A stretch of DNA of 64,000 nucleotides, taken from SpSt-501 sp037481615. Its GTDB lineage: Bacteria; Desulfobacterota; Desulfobacteria; Desulfobacterales; SpSt-501. The notes beneath the pieces are model-generated. The model was not told the DNA's origin and did no database searches. It saw only the letters and a list, made by a program, of their open reading frames with translations. Of the stretch, positions 57,464-64,000 are shown piece after piece. The position numbers and the translations under genes are program-made. Location of the stretch: NCBI GenBank assembly GCA_037481615.1, contig JBBFLI010000013.1; one strand, given 5' to 3'. Every line of letters begins with the position of its first letter. Position 1 is the first letter of the stretch.

Positions 57464-58083
57464 AATTGGAGGCCGAGGCGCAGGCCGAGGGTGTCCAAGC
57501 CCTCGTTGGGGTGGGCGAGGTAGCCGTTCGAGACGTGGTCGAAGAAGAGCGAGAGGCGGTAGCGCGGGCTCAGGATCACTCCGGCCTCGAGGGGCACGCG
57601 GAAGAGCAGGCGCGCGCCCAGGCTCTTGCGGTCCGGGTCGTCGGTGTCGAGCCGGCCGTCGTGCAGGGCAAGGCCCAGGCCCGTGTTGAAGAAGAGGCCG
57701 GGGCCGAAAAGCCTCTCCCAGAGAAGACCCGCGTAGGCCTTGCTTGTATCGCCGGCGAGATTCAGGCTCCCGCCGAGGTTCGAGAGCACCGCCCCGCCCA
57801 AGATTTCAATCCCCGGGCGGCGGAAGACGATCTCGAAATTGAGATCGGCCCCGCCCTCGGCCCGCGAGCGGCTCCAGAGGTGGTCCACGTCGTGGGCGAG
57901 CACCCCGAAGCGCACCCCATAAACGAAGCAGGGAACGCACAGGCCGGAGTCTTGGAAAAGCTCCTCCGCCCAACCGGCCTGCGGGGTCAGGGCCGCCGGC
58001 ACGACGGCGACCAGGAATCCCATCGCGGCAAAAGCAAGGCGGCGTGTGACCCGCCGCCCCTTCCGTCCCCGGCGCGTTCTCAC
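57460..58083 (-). CDS. PagL-type lipid A 3-O-deacylase (acyloxyacyl hydrolase)
   Basis: A 207-residue outer-membrane beta-barrel enzyme. A signal peptide (RRLAFAAMGFLVAVVPAAL) ends near Gly-Trp-Ala-Glu at about residue 40. Alternating hydrophobic strands fill the rest. The C-terminal block LSLFFDHVSNGYLAHPNEGLDTLGLRLGLQF-type end (read in parts: FFDHVSNGYL and NEGLDTLGLRLG) contains the His-X-Ser-Asn catalytic motif of PagL, and the protein ends in Phe as barrels do. It trims an acyl chain from lipid A. It has two Cys (CVPC) after the signal. The stop codon lies in the palindrome next to the right repeat. Confidence 0.7.
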   Translation of the reverse strand: MRTRRGRKGRRVTRRLAFAAMGFLVAVVPAALTPQAGWAEELFQDSGLCVPCFVYGVRFGVLAHDVDHLWSRSRAEGGADLNFEIVFRRPGIEILGGAVLSNLGGSLNLAGDTSKAYAGLLWERLFGPGLFFNTGLGLALHDGRLDTDDPDRKSLGARLLFRVPLEAGVILSPRYRLSLFFDHVSNGYLAHPNEGLDTLGLRLGLQF

Positions 58084-58126
58084 GACGGCCCTTTCGCTCT
58101 CCGAGGCGGGGGCGCCCCCCCAGCGG

Positions 58127-58816
58127 CTACTTCTTCACCGGGATACCCGGCTTGAGCGGCTCCTTGTCCACCTTCGGCCGGGCCAGATCGGCGGGCTTGA
58201 CCGGCGCAGGCTGGACCCACTCGATCTTCTCGAAATTGCGCACGCCCTGCCCCTGGAGGTAGGCCTGCCACCGGCTGTCGACCCGGGTGCTGTCGAAGTC
58301 GGCGTCCTGGAAGACGGCGCCGCTCAGATCGGCGCCGGTCAGATCGGCGCGATAGAATCTCGCCCGCGTGAAATCGGCGCCGGAGAGCCTCGCCTTGTTG
58401 AAGTTCGCAAAATTGAGGACGGCGCCCCCGAAGCGCGCCCCAGAAAGGTCGGCCCCGGAAAAATCCGCCGCGCCGCAGGGGGTGATCGTCATGTCGGCGC
58501 CTTTGAGGTTCGCGTTTTTGAGGACCGCCATATTGAAATGCGCGCCGTGGAAGCTTCCGTTTTCGAGCTTCGCCCCGTCGAGCTTCGCCCGGTCGAAGAC
58601 GACGCTCCAGAGCCGGCAGTTGCTGAAATCGGCCCCACGGAAATCCACCCCGCTCACGTCCATCCGGCGAAGCCGCTCCAGCCCGATGAAATCGGCGTTG
58701 CGCAGGTCGTTCTCCCCGGCTTCAAGCCGTTCCACGTCCGAGGGGTTGAAAGCCGCCGCCACGAGGGGAAGCGCAAACGCGAACATCACGACCAGACATC
58801 GCCCAAGACCACGCAT
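58127..58816 (-). CDS. Exported pentapeptide-repeat protein
   Basis: A 229-residue protein with a signal peptide (RCLVVMFAFALPLVAAAF). About 18 pentapeptide repeats of the A(D/N)LXX type follow from about residue 40 to 185 (e.g. GVDFRGADFSNCRL, ADFSGADLSGARFGGAVL, ADLTGADLSGAVFQDADF), which fold into a right-handed quadrilateral helix. A Lys/Pro-rich tail ends in PVKK. GGAGG lies eight bases before the ATG at 58816. The structure is clear; the function is not. Confidence 0.85.
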   Translation of the reverse strand: MRGLGRCLVVMFAFALPLVAAAFNPSDVERLEAGENDLRNADFIGLERLRRMDVSGVDFRGADFSNCRLWSVVFDRAKLDGAKLENGSFHGAHFNMAVLKNANLKGADMTITPCGAADFSGADLSGARFGGAVLNFANFNKARLSGADFTRARFYRADLTGADLSGAVFQDADFDSTRVDSRWQAYLQGQGVRNFEKIEWVQPAPVKPADLARPKVDKEPLKPGIPVKK

Positions 58817-58942
58817 CGCCCGGACCTCCGCAGACGAGATTTTTTTCCACCGGCCGTCACGGCCGCCGGTGCCCTCTACTTTCTTCGGCATTTTTTTTCA
58901 AGGCTTGAACCGGCCGTCTCCCCCCGGACGCGGGGGCCTCGA

Positions 58943-59335
58943 TCAGGCGAGCACCGCCCCGCGGGCGGATAGGAGCTCCTTCAAAATCGAGCGGTGGCAG
59001 CGGCGCTCGTCCGCGCAGTAGCAGCCGACCGAGAAATCGGTCTGCCGCGAAAGGGCGGCCAGGAGACCGAGCAGCCTCGTTTTCTCGGGCCGGCCCATCT
59101 CCGCGCGATAGCGCCGGGCAAAGCGCCTCCAGCGTTCCTCGTCCCCTCCCGCCGCCGCTCGAGCCTCCTTCAGAAGCTCTTCGCTCGGCGCAAGCTCGGG
59201 CAGCCACACGTCGTAGAAGTTGCGGGCGGCGATCTCGACCTTCGCCAGCCCGCGCGGCGGCCTTCTCACCGTCCCGATCCGCAGCCCCTCCCCCTCCCGC
59301 CGTTCGCTTCCCAGCCTCACAACCCGAATCGCCAT
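58943..59335 (-). CDS. DUF488-family protein
   Basis: A 130-residue protein with IRVVRLGSERREGEGLRIG at the start, ARNFYDVWLPELAPSEELL, RYRAEMGRPEKTRLLGLLAAL, and the C-terminal signature FSVGCYCADERRCHRSIL with three Cys and a His. DUF488 members are small cytoplasmic proteins of unknown function, the Cys/His group possibly binding a metal. The ATG at 59335 is chosen by family length; upstream frame is Arg/Pro-rich. Confidence 0.8.
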   Translation of the reverse strand: MAIRVVRLGSERREGEGLRIGTVRRPPRGLAKVEIAARNFYDVWLPELAPSEELLKEARAAAGGDEERWRRFARRYRAEMGRPEKTRLLGLLAALSRQTDFSVGCYCADERRCHRSILKELLSARGAVLA

Positions 59336-59460
59336 GACCCACCCCCTTCGTGACCGCGCCGCCCCCGGACGGCGGCGGAAGGTCTCGAGCGGGGCCGAAC
59401 CCCGCAAACCCGCCGCGGTCGTTTGAGTTTTCGACCGCACCGTGTCATCACTTACGGGCC

Positions 59461-60672
59461 ATGGCCGCCCGTCCCCCCAGTGCACAGCTCACCACGGCCT
59501 TCTGCTTCACCATCCAGGCCCTCGGGGTAGGGACCTACATCGCCTTCGGAGTCTTTTTCAACCCGCTCATGGAGGAGTTCGGCTGGCCGCGGGCCGCGAT
59601 CGCCGCGGCCCCCGCGGCGGCCTTCTTCGTCATGGGGGTCTTCGGCATGGCCGTCGGCCGCCTGAACGACAGCTTCGGCCCGCGCCTGCTGCTCACGGCG
59701 ACGGCGCTCCTTCTCGGCCTGGGCTGCGCCCTCATGGCGCGGGTCTCGAGCCTCTGGGGGCTCTACCTCTCCTTCGGGCTCGTCTTCGGCATGGGGCTGA
59801 GCGCGGTCGACGTGCTGGCGCTGACCACCATCGCCCGCTGGTTCACCGCGCGCCGCGGCCTCATGACCGGGATCGTCAAGGCGGGAACGGGGGCCGGGCA
59901 GTTCGCCGTGCCGCTTGCCGCAAGCGCCCTGATCGCGCTCTACGGCTGGCGCCGGGCGATTGGGATCGTCGGCCTCTCCGTCGCCGCCGTCCTGATCGGG
60001 ATCGCCCAGTTCCTGCACCGCGACCCCGGGGCGAGCGCCCCTTCGACCGGGGAATCGCCGCGACGCATCGCCGCGGAAACCGCCGCCCCCGGCCTGCCCC
60101 TCGCGCGGGTCTTCCGCGCATCCCCGTTCTGGGTCCTCTGCACGATGAATTTGATCCTCGTCTCCTGCCTCATGGTCGTCATGCTGCACATCGTCCCCCA
60201 CGCCCGCGACCTGGGCATCCCGCCCATCCCGGCGGCGGCCGTGCTCTCCACCATCGGCGGGGTGAGCATCGCCGGTCGCCTGGCAAGCGGGGCGCTGATC
60301 GACCGGCTGGGGAGCAAGACCGTGATGCACCTCGGCTTCGGTCTGCTCCTCGGCGGCCTGCTGTGGCTGCAGTTCTCCGACCGGCCCGCGATGCTCTACC
60401 TCTTCGGCGCGGTCTACGGCCTCGCCCACGGCACGTTCTTCACGGCCATCTCGCCCCTGGCCGCGGAGTGGTTCGGCATCCGCTTCCACGGGACGGTCTT
60501 CGGCATCGTCGCCTGCTTCGGGACGACGGGTGGGGCCGTGGGGCCGATCCTCGCCGGGCACCTCTTCGACGTGACCGGGAGCTACCGCCTGGCCTTCCTG
60601 ATGATGACCGCCCTGGCGCTTGCCGCCTGGGGGATGCTCTTTGCGCTCCGGCCGGTGAGGGAGGACGAATGA
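59461..60672 (+). CDS. MFS transporter, monocarboxylate/OFA-like
   Basis: A 403-residue carrier with 12 helices in two halves linked by a cytoplasmic loop (HRDPGASAPSTGESPRR). It has GVFFNPLMEEFGWPRAAIAAA, GRLNDSFGPRLLL (the MFS loop 2-3 motif), ARWFTARRGLMTGIVKAG, GALIDRLGSKTVMH and FGIRFHGTVFGIVACFGTTGGAVGP-type segments (AEWFGIRFHGTVFG). It resembles oxalate/formate-antiporter and MCT-type carriers. Substrate is unknown. The ATG at 59461 is at the start of the conserved region. Confidence 0.85.
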   Translation: MAARPPSAQLTTAFCFTIQALGVGTYIAFGVFFNPLMEEFGWPRAAIAAAPAAAFFVMGVFGMAVGRLNDSFGPRLLLTATALLLGLGCALMARVSSLWGLYLSFGLVFGMGLSAVDVLALTTIARWFTARRGLMTGIVKAGTGAGQFAVPLAASALIALYGWRRAIGIVGLSVAAVLIGIAQFLHRDPGASAPSTGESPRRIAAETAAPGLPLARVFRASPFWVLCTMNLILVSCLMVVMLHIVPHARDLGIPPIPAAAVLSTIGGVSIAGRLASGALIDRLGSKTVMHLGFGLLLGGLLWLQFSDRPAMLYLFGAVYGLAHGTFFTAISPLAAEWFGIRFHGTVFGIVACFGTTGGAVGPILAGHLFDVTGSYRLAFLMMTALALAAWGMLFALRPVREDE

Positions 60673-60741
60673 GGCGCGTCGCCCGCAGAGCGCGGGCTCT
60701 TCGCGCCTCTTTCCCGCTTGAAGGGCCAGCCCTTTTCCTCC

Positions 60742-60770
60742 TTGACGCCCGACCTTATCTTGCAAACGAT
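60742..60770 (+). promoter_or_regulatory. Possible promoter of the DUF457 gene
   Basis: TTGACG (60742-60747) and AACGAT (60765-60770), spaced by 17 bases, lie 29 bases before the ATG. Confidence 0.4.
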
Positions 60771-60799
60771 CACGCAACGCGTATCCCCGGGGGGTCATC

Positions 60800-61843
60800 A
60801 TGGATACGGTCACGCAAGTCGCGCTGGGCGCCGCCGTCGGCGAGGCGGTCATGGGACGCCGGGTCGGCCGCCGCGCCGCCGCCTGGGGGGGCCTGTGCGG
60901 GCTGCTGCCCGATCTCGATCTCCTCGTCCCGCTCACCGATGCCGTGGAGCGCCTGACCTGGCACCGCGGCCCGAGCCACTCGCTCTTCGTCCTGGCGGCG
61001 GCGACCCCGCTCATGGTGCGACTCATTCTGAAACTTCACCCCTCGAGCGCCGACCACCGCGGGAGATGGGCCCGGCTCGTCTTTCTCGCCTTCGCCACCC
61101 ACGTCCTCCTCGATTGCTTCACGGTCTACGGCACACAGATCCTCTGGCCGCTCCCCACGCCGCCGGTGATGTGGTCGACCCTCTTCATCATCGACCCGGC
61201 CTACTCCATTCCGCTGCTGGCCGGCGTTCTGGCGGCGATTTTTCTTTACCGCTCCCCCCGCGGCTACCGGCTGAACGCGCTGGGCCTGGCGCTGAGCAGC
61301 CTGTATCTCCTCTGGAGCGTCGGGGCGAAGATCCATGTCGAAAGCGCGGTGCGCGCTTCCCTGGCCCGGCAGGGGGTCCCCTACACCGCTCTGCTCACCT
61401 CACCCACGGCCTTCAACACGCTCCTCTGGCGGGTCGTGGCCGTGGACGACTCGGGCTACGCCGAGGGTTACTACTCGATCCTGGACGGCCGCCGCGACGT
61501 CCGTGTGGTGCACCACCCGGCAAACCGCGCGCTGCTCTCCGGGCTCGAGGGCCACCGGCCGGTCCAGCGCCTCCAGTGGTTCAGCCACGGCTTCTACGCC
61601 GTCGACCGCGAAGGGGGCGGAATTGTCGTCACCGACCTGCGGATGGGCATGGAGCCCGACTATACCTTTCGTTTCCGCGTGGCCGCAGAGGCCGAACCTC
61701 ATCCCATCCCCGAGCCCGCCCGGCGCATCCGCAGCGCACGCGACTTCCGCGCACTCGCCTGGATCTGGCAGCGCATCTGGAGCGATCGGCTTCACCCGGA
61801 CGCCCGCGACGGGCTCCAGGTCTCGCATCGGGAATCGTCCTGA
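60800..61843 (+). CDS. Membrane-bound metal-dependent hydrolase, YdjM/DUF457 family
   Basis: A 347-residue protein. The N-terminal 180 residues are the YdjM domain with four or so helices: MDTVTQVALGAAVGEAVMG, GLLPDLDLLVPL, WHRGPSHSLFVLA and FATHVLLDCFTVYGTQ, whose His and Asp are the proposed metal ligands. The C-terminal 160 residues are soluble and contain WFSHGFYAVDREGGGIVVTDLRMGMEPDY (seen as two blocks). Some relatives are LexA-regulated in enterobacteria. Substrate unknown. Confidence 0.85.
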   Translation: MDTVTQVALGAAVGEAVMGRRVGRRAAAWGGLCGLLPDLDLLVPLTDAVERLTWHRGPSHSLFVLAAATPLMVRLILKLHPSSADHRGRWARLVFLAFATHVLLDCFTVYGTQILWPLPTPPVMWSTLFIIDPAYSIPLLAGVLAAIFLYRSPRGYRLNALGLALSSLYLLWSVGAKIHVESAVRASLARQGVPYTALLTSPTAFNTLLWRVVAVDDSGYAEGYYSILDGRRDVRVVHHPANRALLSGLEGHRPVQRLQWFSHGFYAVDREGGGIVVTDLRMGMEPDYTFRFRVAAEAEPHPIPEPARRIRSARDFRALAWIWQRIWSDRLHPDARDGLQVSHRESS

Positions 61844-61914
61844 CCTTCGGGATCTCCCCGGCCGGGGCTGATCCGCGCCAAGAACCCGGCGCCTCGAATT
61901 CGAGGGATCCTGGA

Positions 61915-62091
61915 TCACATCCTCGCCCGGCAAAACGAAAGTCGAGCCAGGGTTTCGGATGATGAGGATCGCAGGAGGCCTTTTGCCGAAGCATCTGCCT
62001 GCTCTCCGCCATCACTTCCACCGCAGGAAACCAATCCGAAAAGTGCAATCAACACAGGAAGCACGCAAGCAACAACCGATCGGGTCTTCAT
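61915..62091 (-). CDS. Small lipoprotein, possibly truncated
   Basis: A 58-residue reading frame beginning with a good lipoprotein signal: MKTRSVVAC, then hydrophobic LPVLIALFG and the lipobox LVSC at about residue 23, followed by GGSDGGEQ. The rest is Ser-rich with no fold that I recognise, and ends soon after, so it may be the head of a decayed gene. The IS3-like remnant begins about 20 bases upstream of its ATG, which would separate it from its promoter. Confidence 0.4.
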   Translation of the reverse strand: MKTRSVVACVLPVLIALFGLVSCGGSDGGEQADASAKGLLRSSSSETLARLSFCRARM

Positions 62092-62112
62092 GCAGGCGGT
62101 GGTCCCCAAAAT

Positions 62113-63143
62113 TTGGGCAAGGTGCCAAGCTCTGATCGTTTCGGCGTTCACCCCACCATGATCTCGGCCTGGAAACGGCAGCTGCTCGACAATGCCGCCG
62201 AGCTCTTCGACAAGAACAACAAGTCCCGCAAACAAATCGAAGGCCAGGTCGACAAGCTATACCGGCAGGTCGGCCGGTTGAAGGTGGAAAACGATTTTTT
62301 TCGCACCTATGCTCGGCTCGTGAGCGTTCAGCAGCGCAAAAAGATGTCGAACCTGAACTGCCCGAGCCGAGCATCTCCCGCCAATGCCAATTGTTGGGTT
62401 TGAGCCGTTCCATGTTTTAGGATGCGCCGAGTCCGATCAGCCCGGAGGATCTGGAACTGATGCGTTTGATCGACGAAGAGTACCTGAAGACGCCCACCTA
62501 CGGCAGGCGATCGATGGCGCGGCGCTTCCCGGCGACAGGCTCGCCGGGTCAACCGCAAACGCATCCAGCGGCGGATGCGACTCATGGGCATCGAGGCGGT
62601 CTACCCCAAGCCCCACACCAGTCGGCCCCATCCGCAGCATCGGATCTATCCCACCCTTCTGCGCGACCTGAGGATCGACCACACCAGCCACGTATGGGCG
62701 GCCGACATCACGTACGTTCCCATGTCCCGCGGCTTCATGTACCTGGTGGCGGTCATGGACTGGTACAGCCGCAAAATCCTCTCCTGGCGCGTCTCCAACA
62801 CCCTGGACTCGGACTTCTGCAATCAAGCCCTCCAGGAGGCCCTGGAGCGTTACGGAAAGCCTGAAATTTTCAACACCGATCACAATGGGCTCAGTTTACC
62901 AGCACCGGCTTCACCCAGATTCTCAAAGACCACGATATCGCCATCAGCATGGACGGTCGCGGCCGCCGCCAGGATAGTATCTTCGTCGAGCGGCTGTGGC
63001 GGGCCATCAAACACCACTACCTTTACCTGCATTCGTTCGACAGCGGTTCCGAGCTGCGTCACGGCTTGGAAGAATGGATACGCTACTACAACCACGAGCG
63101 CGGTCATTCCTCTGTTGACGACCGCACCCCGGATGAGGTTTAA
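62113..63143 (+). mobile_element. IS3-family insertion sequence, degenerate orfA/orfB
   Basis: orfA remains from FGVHPTMISAWKRQLLDN to KLYRQVGRLKVENDFF (62140-62300) and lacks its N-terminus. orfB is spread over three frames: LMRLIDEEYLKTPTYGRRSMARRF (from about 62457), then RRMRLMGIEAVYPKPHT to ALERYGKPEIFNTD (62565-62880), then WAQFTSTGFTQILKDH to RGHSSVDDRTPDEV (62887-63143). The catalytic triad can still be placed: Asp in HVWAADITYVP, Asp in IFNTD, Glu in SIFVERLWRAIKHHYLYLH. Terminal inverted repeats were not recognised. It cannot transpose by itself. Confidence 0.82.
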
Positions 63144-63280
63144 TAAGGACTGCCTCACCCATTCGCAGAGTCTGCCTGATTTTTACCAAATAGAAACCAA
63201 ACGACTCAGAGCTGATCCCACCCTTGAGGCTGTCCAAACAATGGGGTCCACCGCCCTGCGGGCACTGAAAGGAGGAACTT

Positions 63281-63439
63281 ATGTGCGATCATGACGATGG
63301 ATCTGACGGACTTGACTGGGAAGATATTGCGCTCATAGGGGCTCTATCAGAGAGCCTCGCCGAGGAAAAGCGCGAACGTGAACGCATCAGGAAGGAAATG
63401 GAGGAGGAGCGGGAAAAGGATGAAGAGGAATCGGTCTGA
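63281..63439 (+). CDS. Small acidic protein, 52 residues
   Basis: It begins at the ATG 63281, six bases after AAAGGAGG, a very strong ribosome site. The protein opens MCDHDDGSDGLDWEDIALIG, has SESLAEEKRERERIRKEME and ends in a run of Glu/Lys. It would be a charged helix after an Asp-rich, Cys/His-containing head. I recognise no family. It lies between the IS3 remnant and the IS630 transposase. Confidence 0.55.
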   Translation: MCDHDDGSDGLDWEDIALIGALSESLAEEKRERERIRKEMEEEREKDEEESV

Positions 63440-63463
63440 TTGAAAGAAATCATGATGGCTAAA

Positions 63464-63507
63464 GCTGCCGGGCTTATCAACCTTGGCAGCCTTGAAAAAA
63501 TTTTATT
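63464..63507 (+). terminator. Possible terminator behind the small acidic protein
   Basis: GCTGCC (63464-63469) pairs with GGCAGC (63485-63490); a T-rich ATTTTATT follows about ten bases later. Weak, because the T tract is displaced. Confidence 0.3.
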
Positions 63508-63530
63508 AAACCGGCAATCAAATAGGGCAA

Positions 63531-64000
63531 CTAGGCCGCATAAGCCACTTTTGGGTGTTTGAAGAACTTTTTTACTTGTCTAGGTCGCTTTTGCAGTGCT
63601 CTCAAATGAGATACTGCCTTCTTGGTTAGCTCAGGCCGGGTGCGGACGGCTTGGGTTCCGCAAACACCACTTTTCAGATCATTGTTGAGGGATTCATCCG
63701 GATTGAGTTCCGGACAGTAGGCTGGCAAATAGAACACCTCAATCTGCTCTTTATGTAAAGCCAGCCACTCTTTCACTGGTTTGCTGTGATGAACTTTCAG
63801 ATTGTCCACAATCAAGAACACTTTGCGCCCGGCATCCTTGACCAATCGCTGGAGAAACTTTTTCATCACCGCAGCATTCATCGCCTTGCGGTACACCATC
63901 AACCGCATCTGTCCTTGATTGGTCACCGTGGAGATCAACCCGATACTTTCCTTGCGGGCGCACATCCGTACCGTCGGGGTCGGTCCCCGCGGCGCATAGC
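63531..64000 (-). mobile_element. IS630-family transposase, 5' end outside window
   Basis: The frame is open to the window edge, and 156 codons are visible. They form the C-terminal part of a DDE transposase: FLIVDNLKVHHSKPVKEWL (second catalytic Asp) and EVFYLPAYCPELNPDESLNNDLK (third acidic residue, as the PELNP-E signature). A basic C-terminus with HLRALQKRPRQVKKFF follows. IS630 elements insert at TA dinucleotides. An ATG at 63965 is internal and not the real start. The visible part has no frameshift. Confidence 0.88.

Overview
The window is GC-rich chromosomal DNA of an anaerobic bacterium, most likely a sulfate-reducing or related member of the Desulfobacterota (former Deltaproteobacteria). 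The evidence is the gene content: a heterodisulfide-reductase A-like protein, a complete qrcABCD menaquinol-oxidoreductase operon of the kind used in sulfate respiration, the siroheme-dependent alternative heme pathway (ahbC, hemB, ahbD), System II cytochrome c maturation (resB/ccsA) and a selenium-metabolism operon. The genus cannot be read from the sequence alone.

Layout. 1-7.3 kb: tail of an HdrA-like gene, an acyl-CoA dehydratase activase, then a co-directional selenium operon (YedE transporter, TusA-like protein, DUF3343 protein, ribokinase-fold kinase, a small Cys-rich protein, selD, yedF) and a Mop/TOBE protein. selD itself is read through an in-frame TGA that matches the active-site selenocysteine. 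7.35-13.2 kb: a divergent ClpX-like AAA+ ATPase translationally coupled to ahbC-hemB-ahbD, then a CBS/ACT protein. 13.2-24.9 kb, minus strand: comEC, murA, a perfect intrinsic terminator, qrcABCD plus a 54-residue membrane protein, ccsA and resB. 25-47 kb: mainly housekeeping genes: a UvrD-like helicase, a PpiD-type foldase, tRNA-Ala(GGC), a TRAP transporter, ilvD, an EF-G paralogue, an M48-TPR protease, parAB, a NYN-domain protein, an IspH-UbiA fusion, plsY, an Smr protein, a four-carbon acid sugar kinase, a DUF401 transporter, a desaturase and a CPBP protein.

From 47.5 kb rightward the character changes to accessory and decaying DNA. A CPBP gene is frameshifted. At 48-50.5 kb lies the wreck of a phosphite operon (ptxA-ptxB-ptxC-ptxD) with many frameshifts and two larger deletions. 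Next comes a tight minus-strand operon (57.0-50.6 kb): an exported rhodanese, a TudS-like desulfidase, a DUF169 protein (frameshifted), an NMT1/SsuA-type ABC transporter and a TVP38-type membrane protein fused to an Fe-S/CCG reductase. Most of it has visibly lower GC than its surroundings, and it is bracketed by two direct copies of a 12-bp sequence 6,800 bp apart. It may be an acquired system for importing and desulfurating a sulfur compound. Then follow a PagL-type lipid A deacylase, a pentapeptide-repeat protein, a DUF488 protein, an MFS carrier and a DUF457 membrane protein. The right end holds a small lipoprotein, a degenerate IS3-family element, a small acidic protein and an IS630-family transposase that runs off the edge.

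The strongest points for follow-up are the selenocysteine-containing SelD hidden behind a TGA, the ptx operon remnant, the direct-repeat-bounded desulfidase/ABC operon, and the IspH-UbiA fusion.
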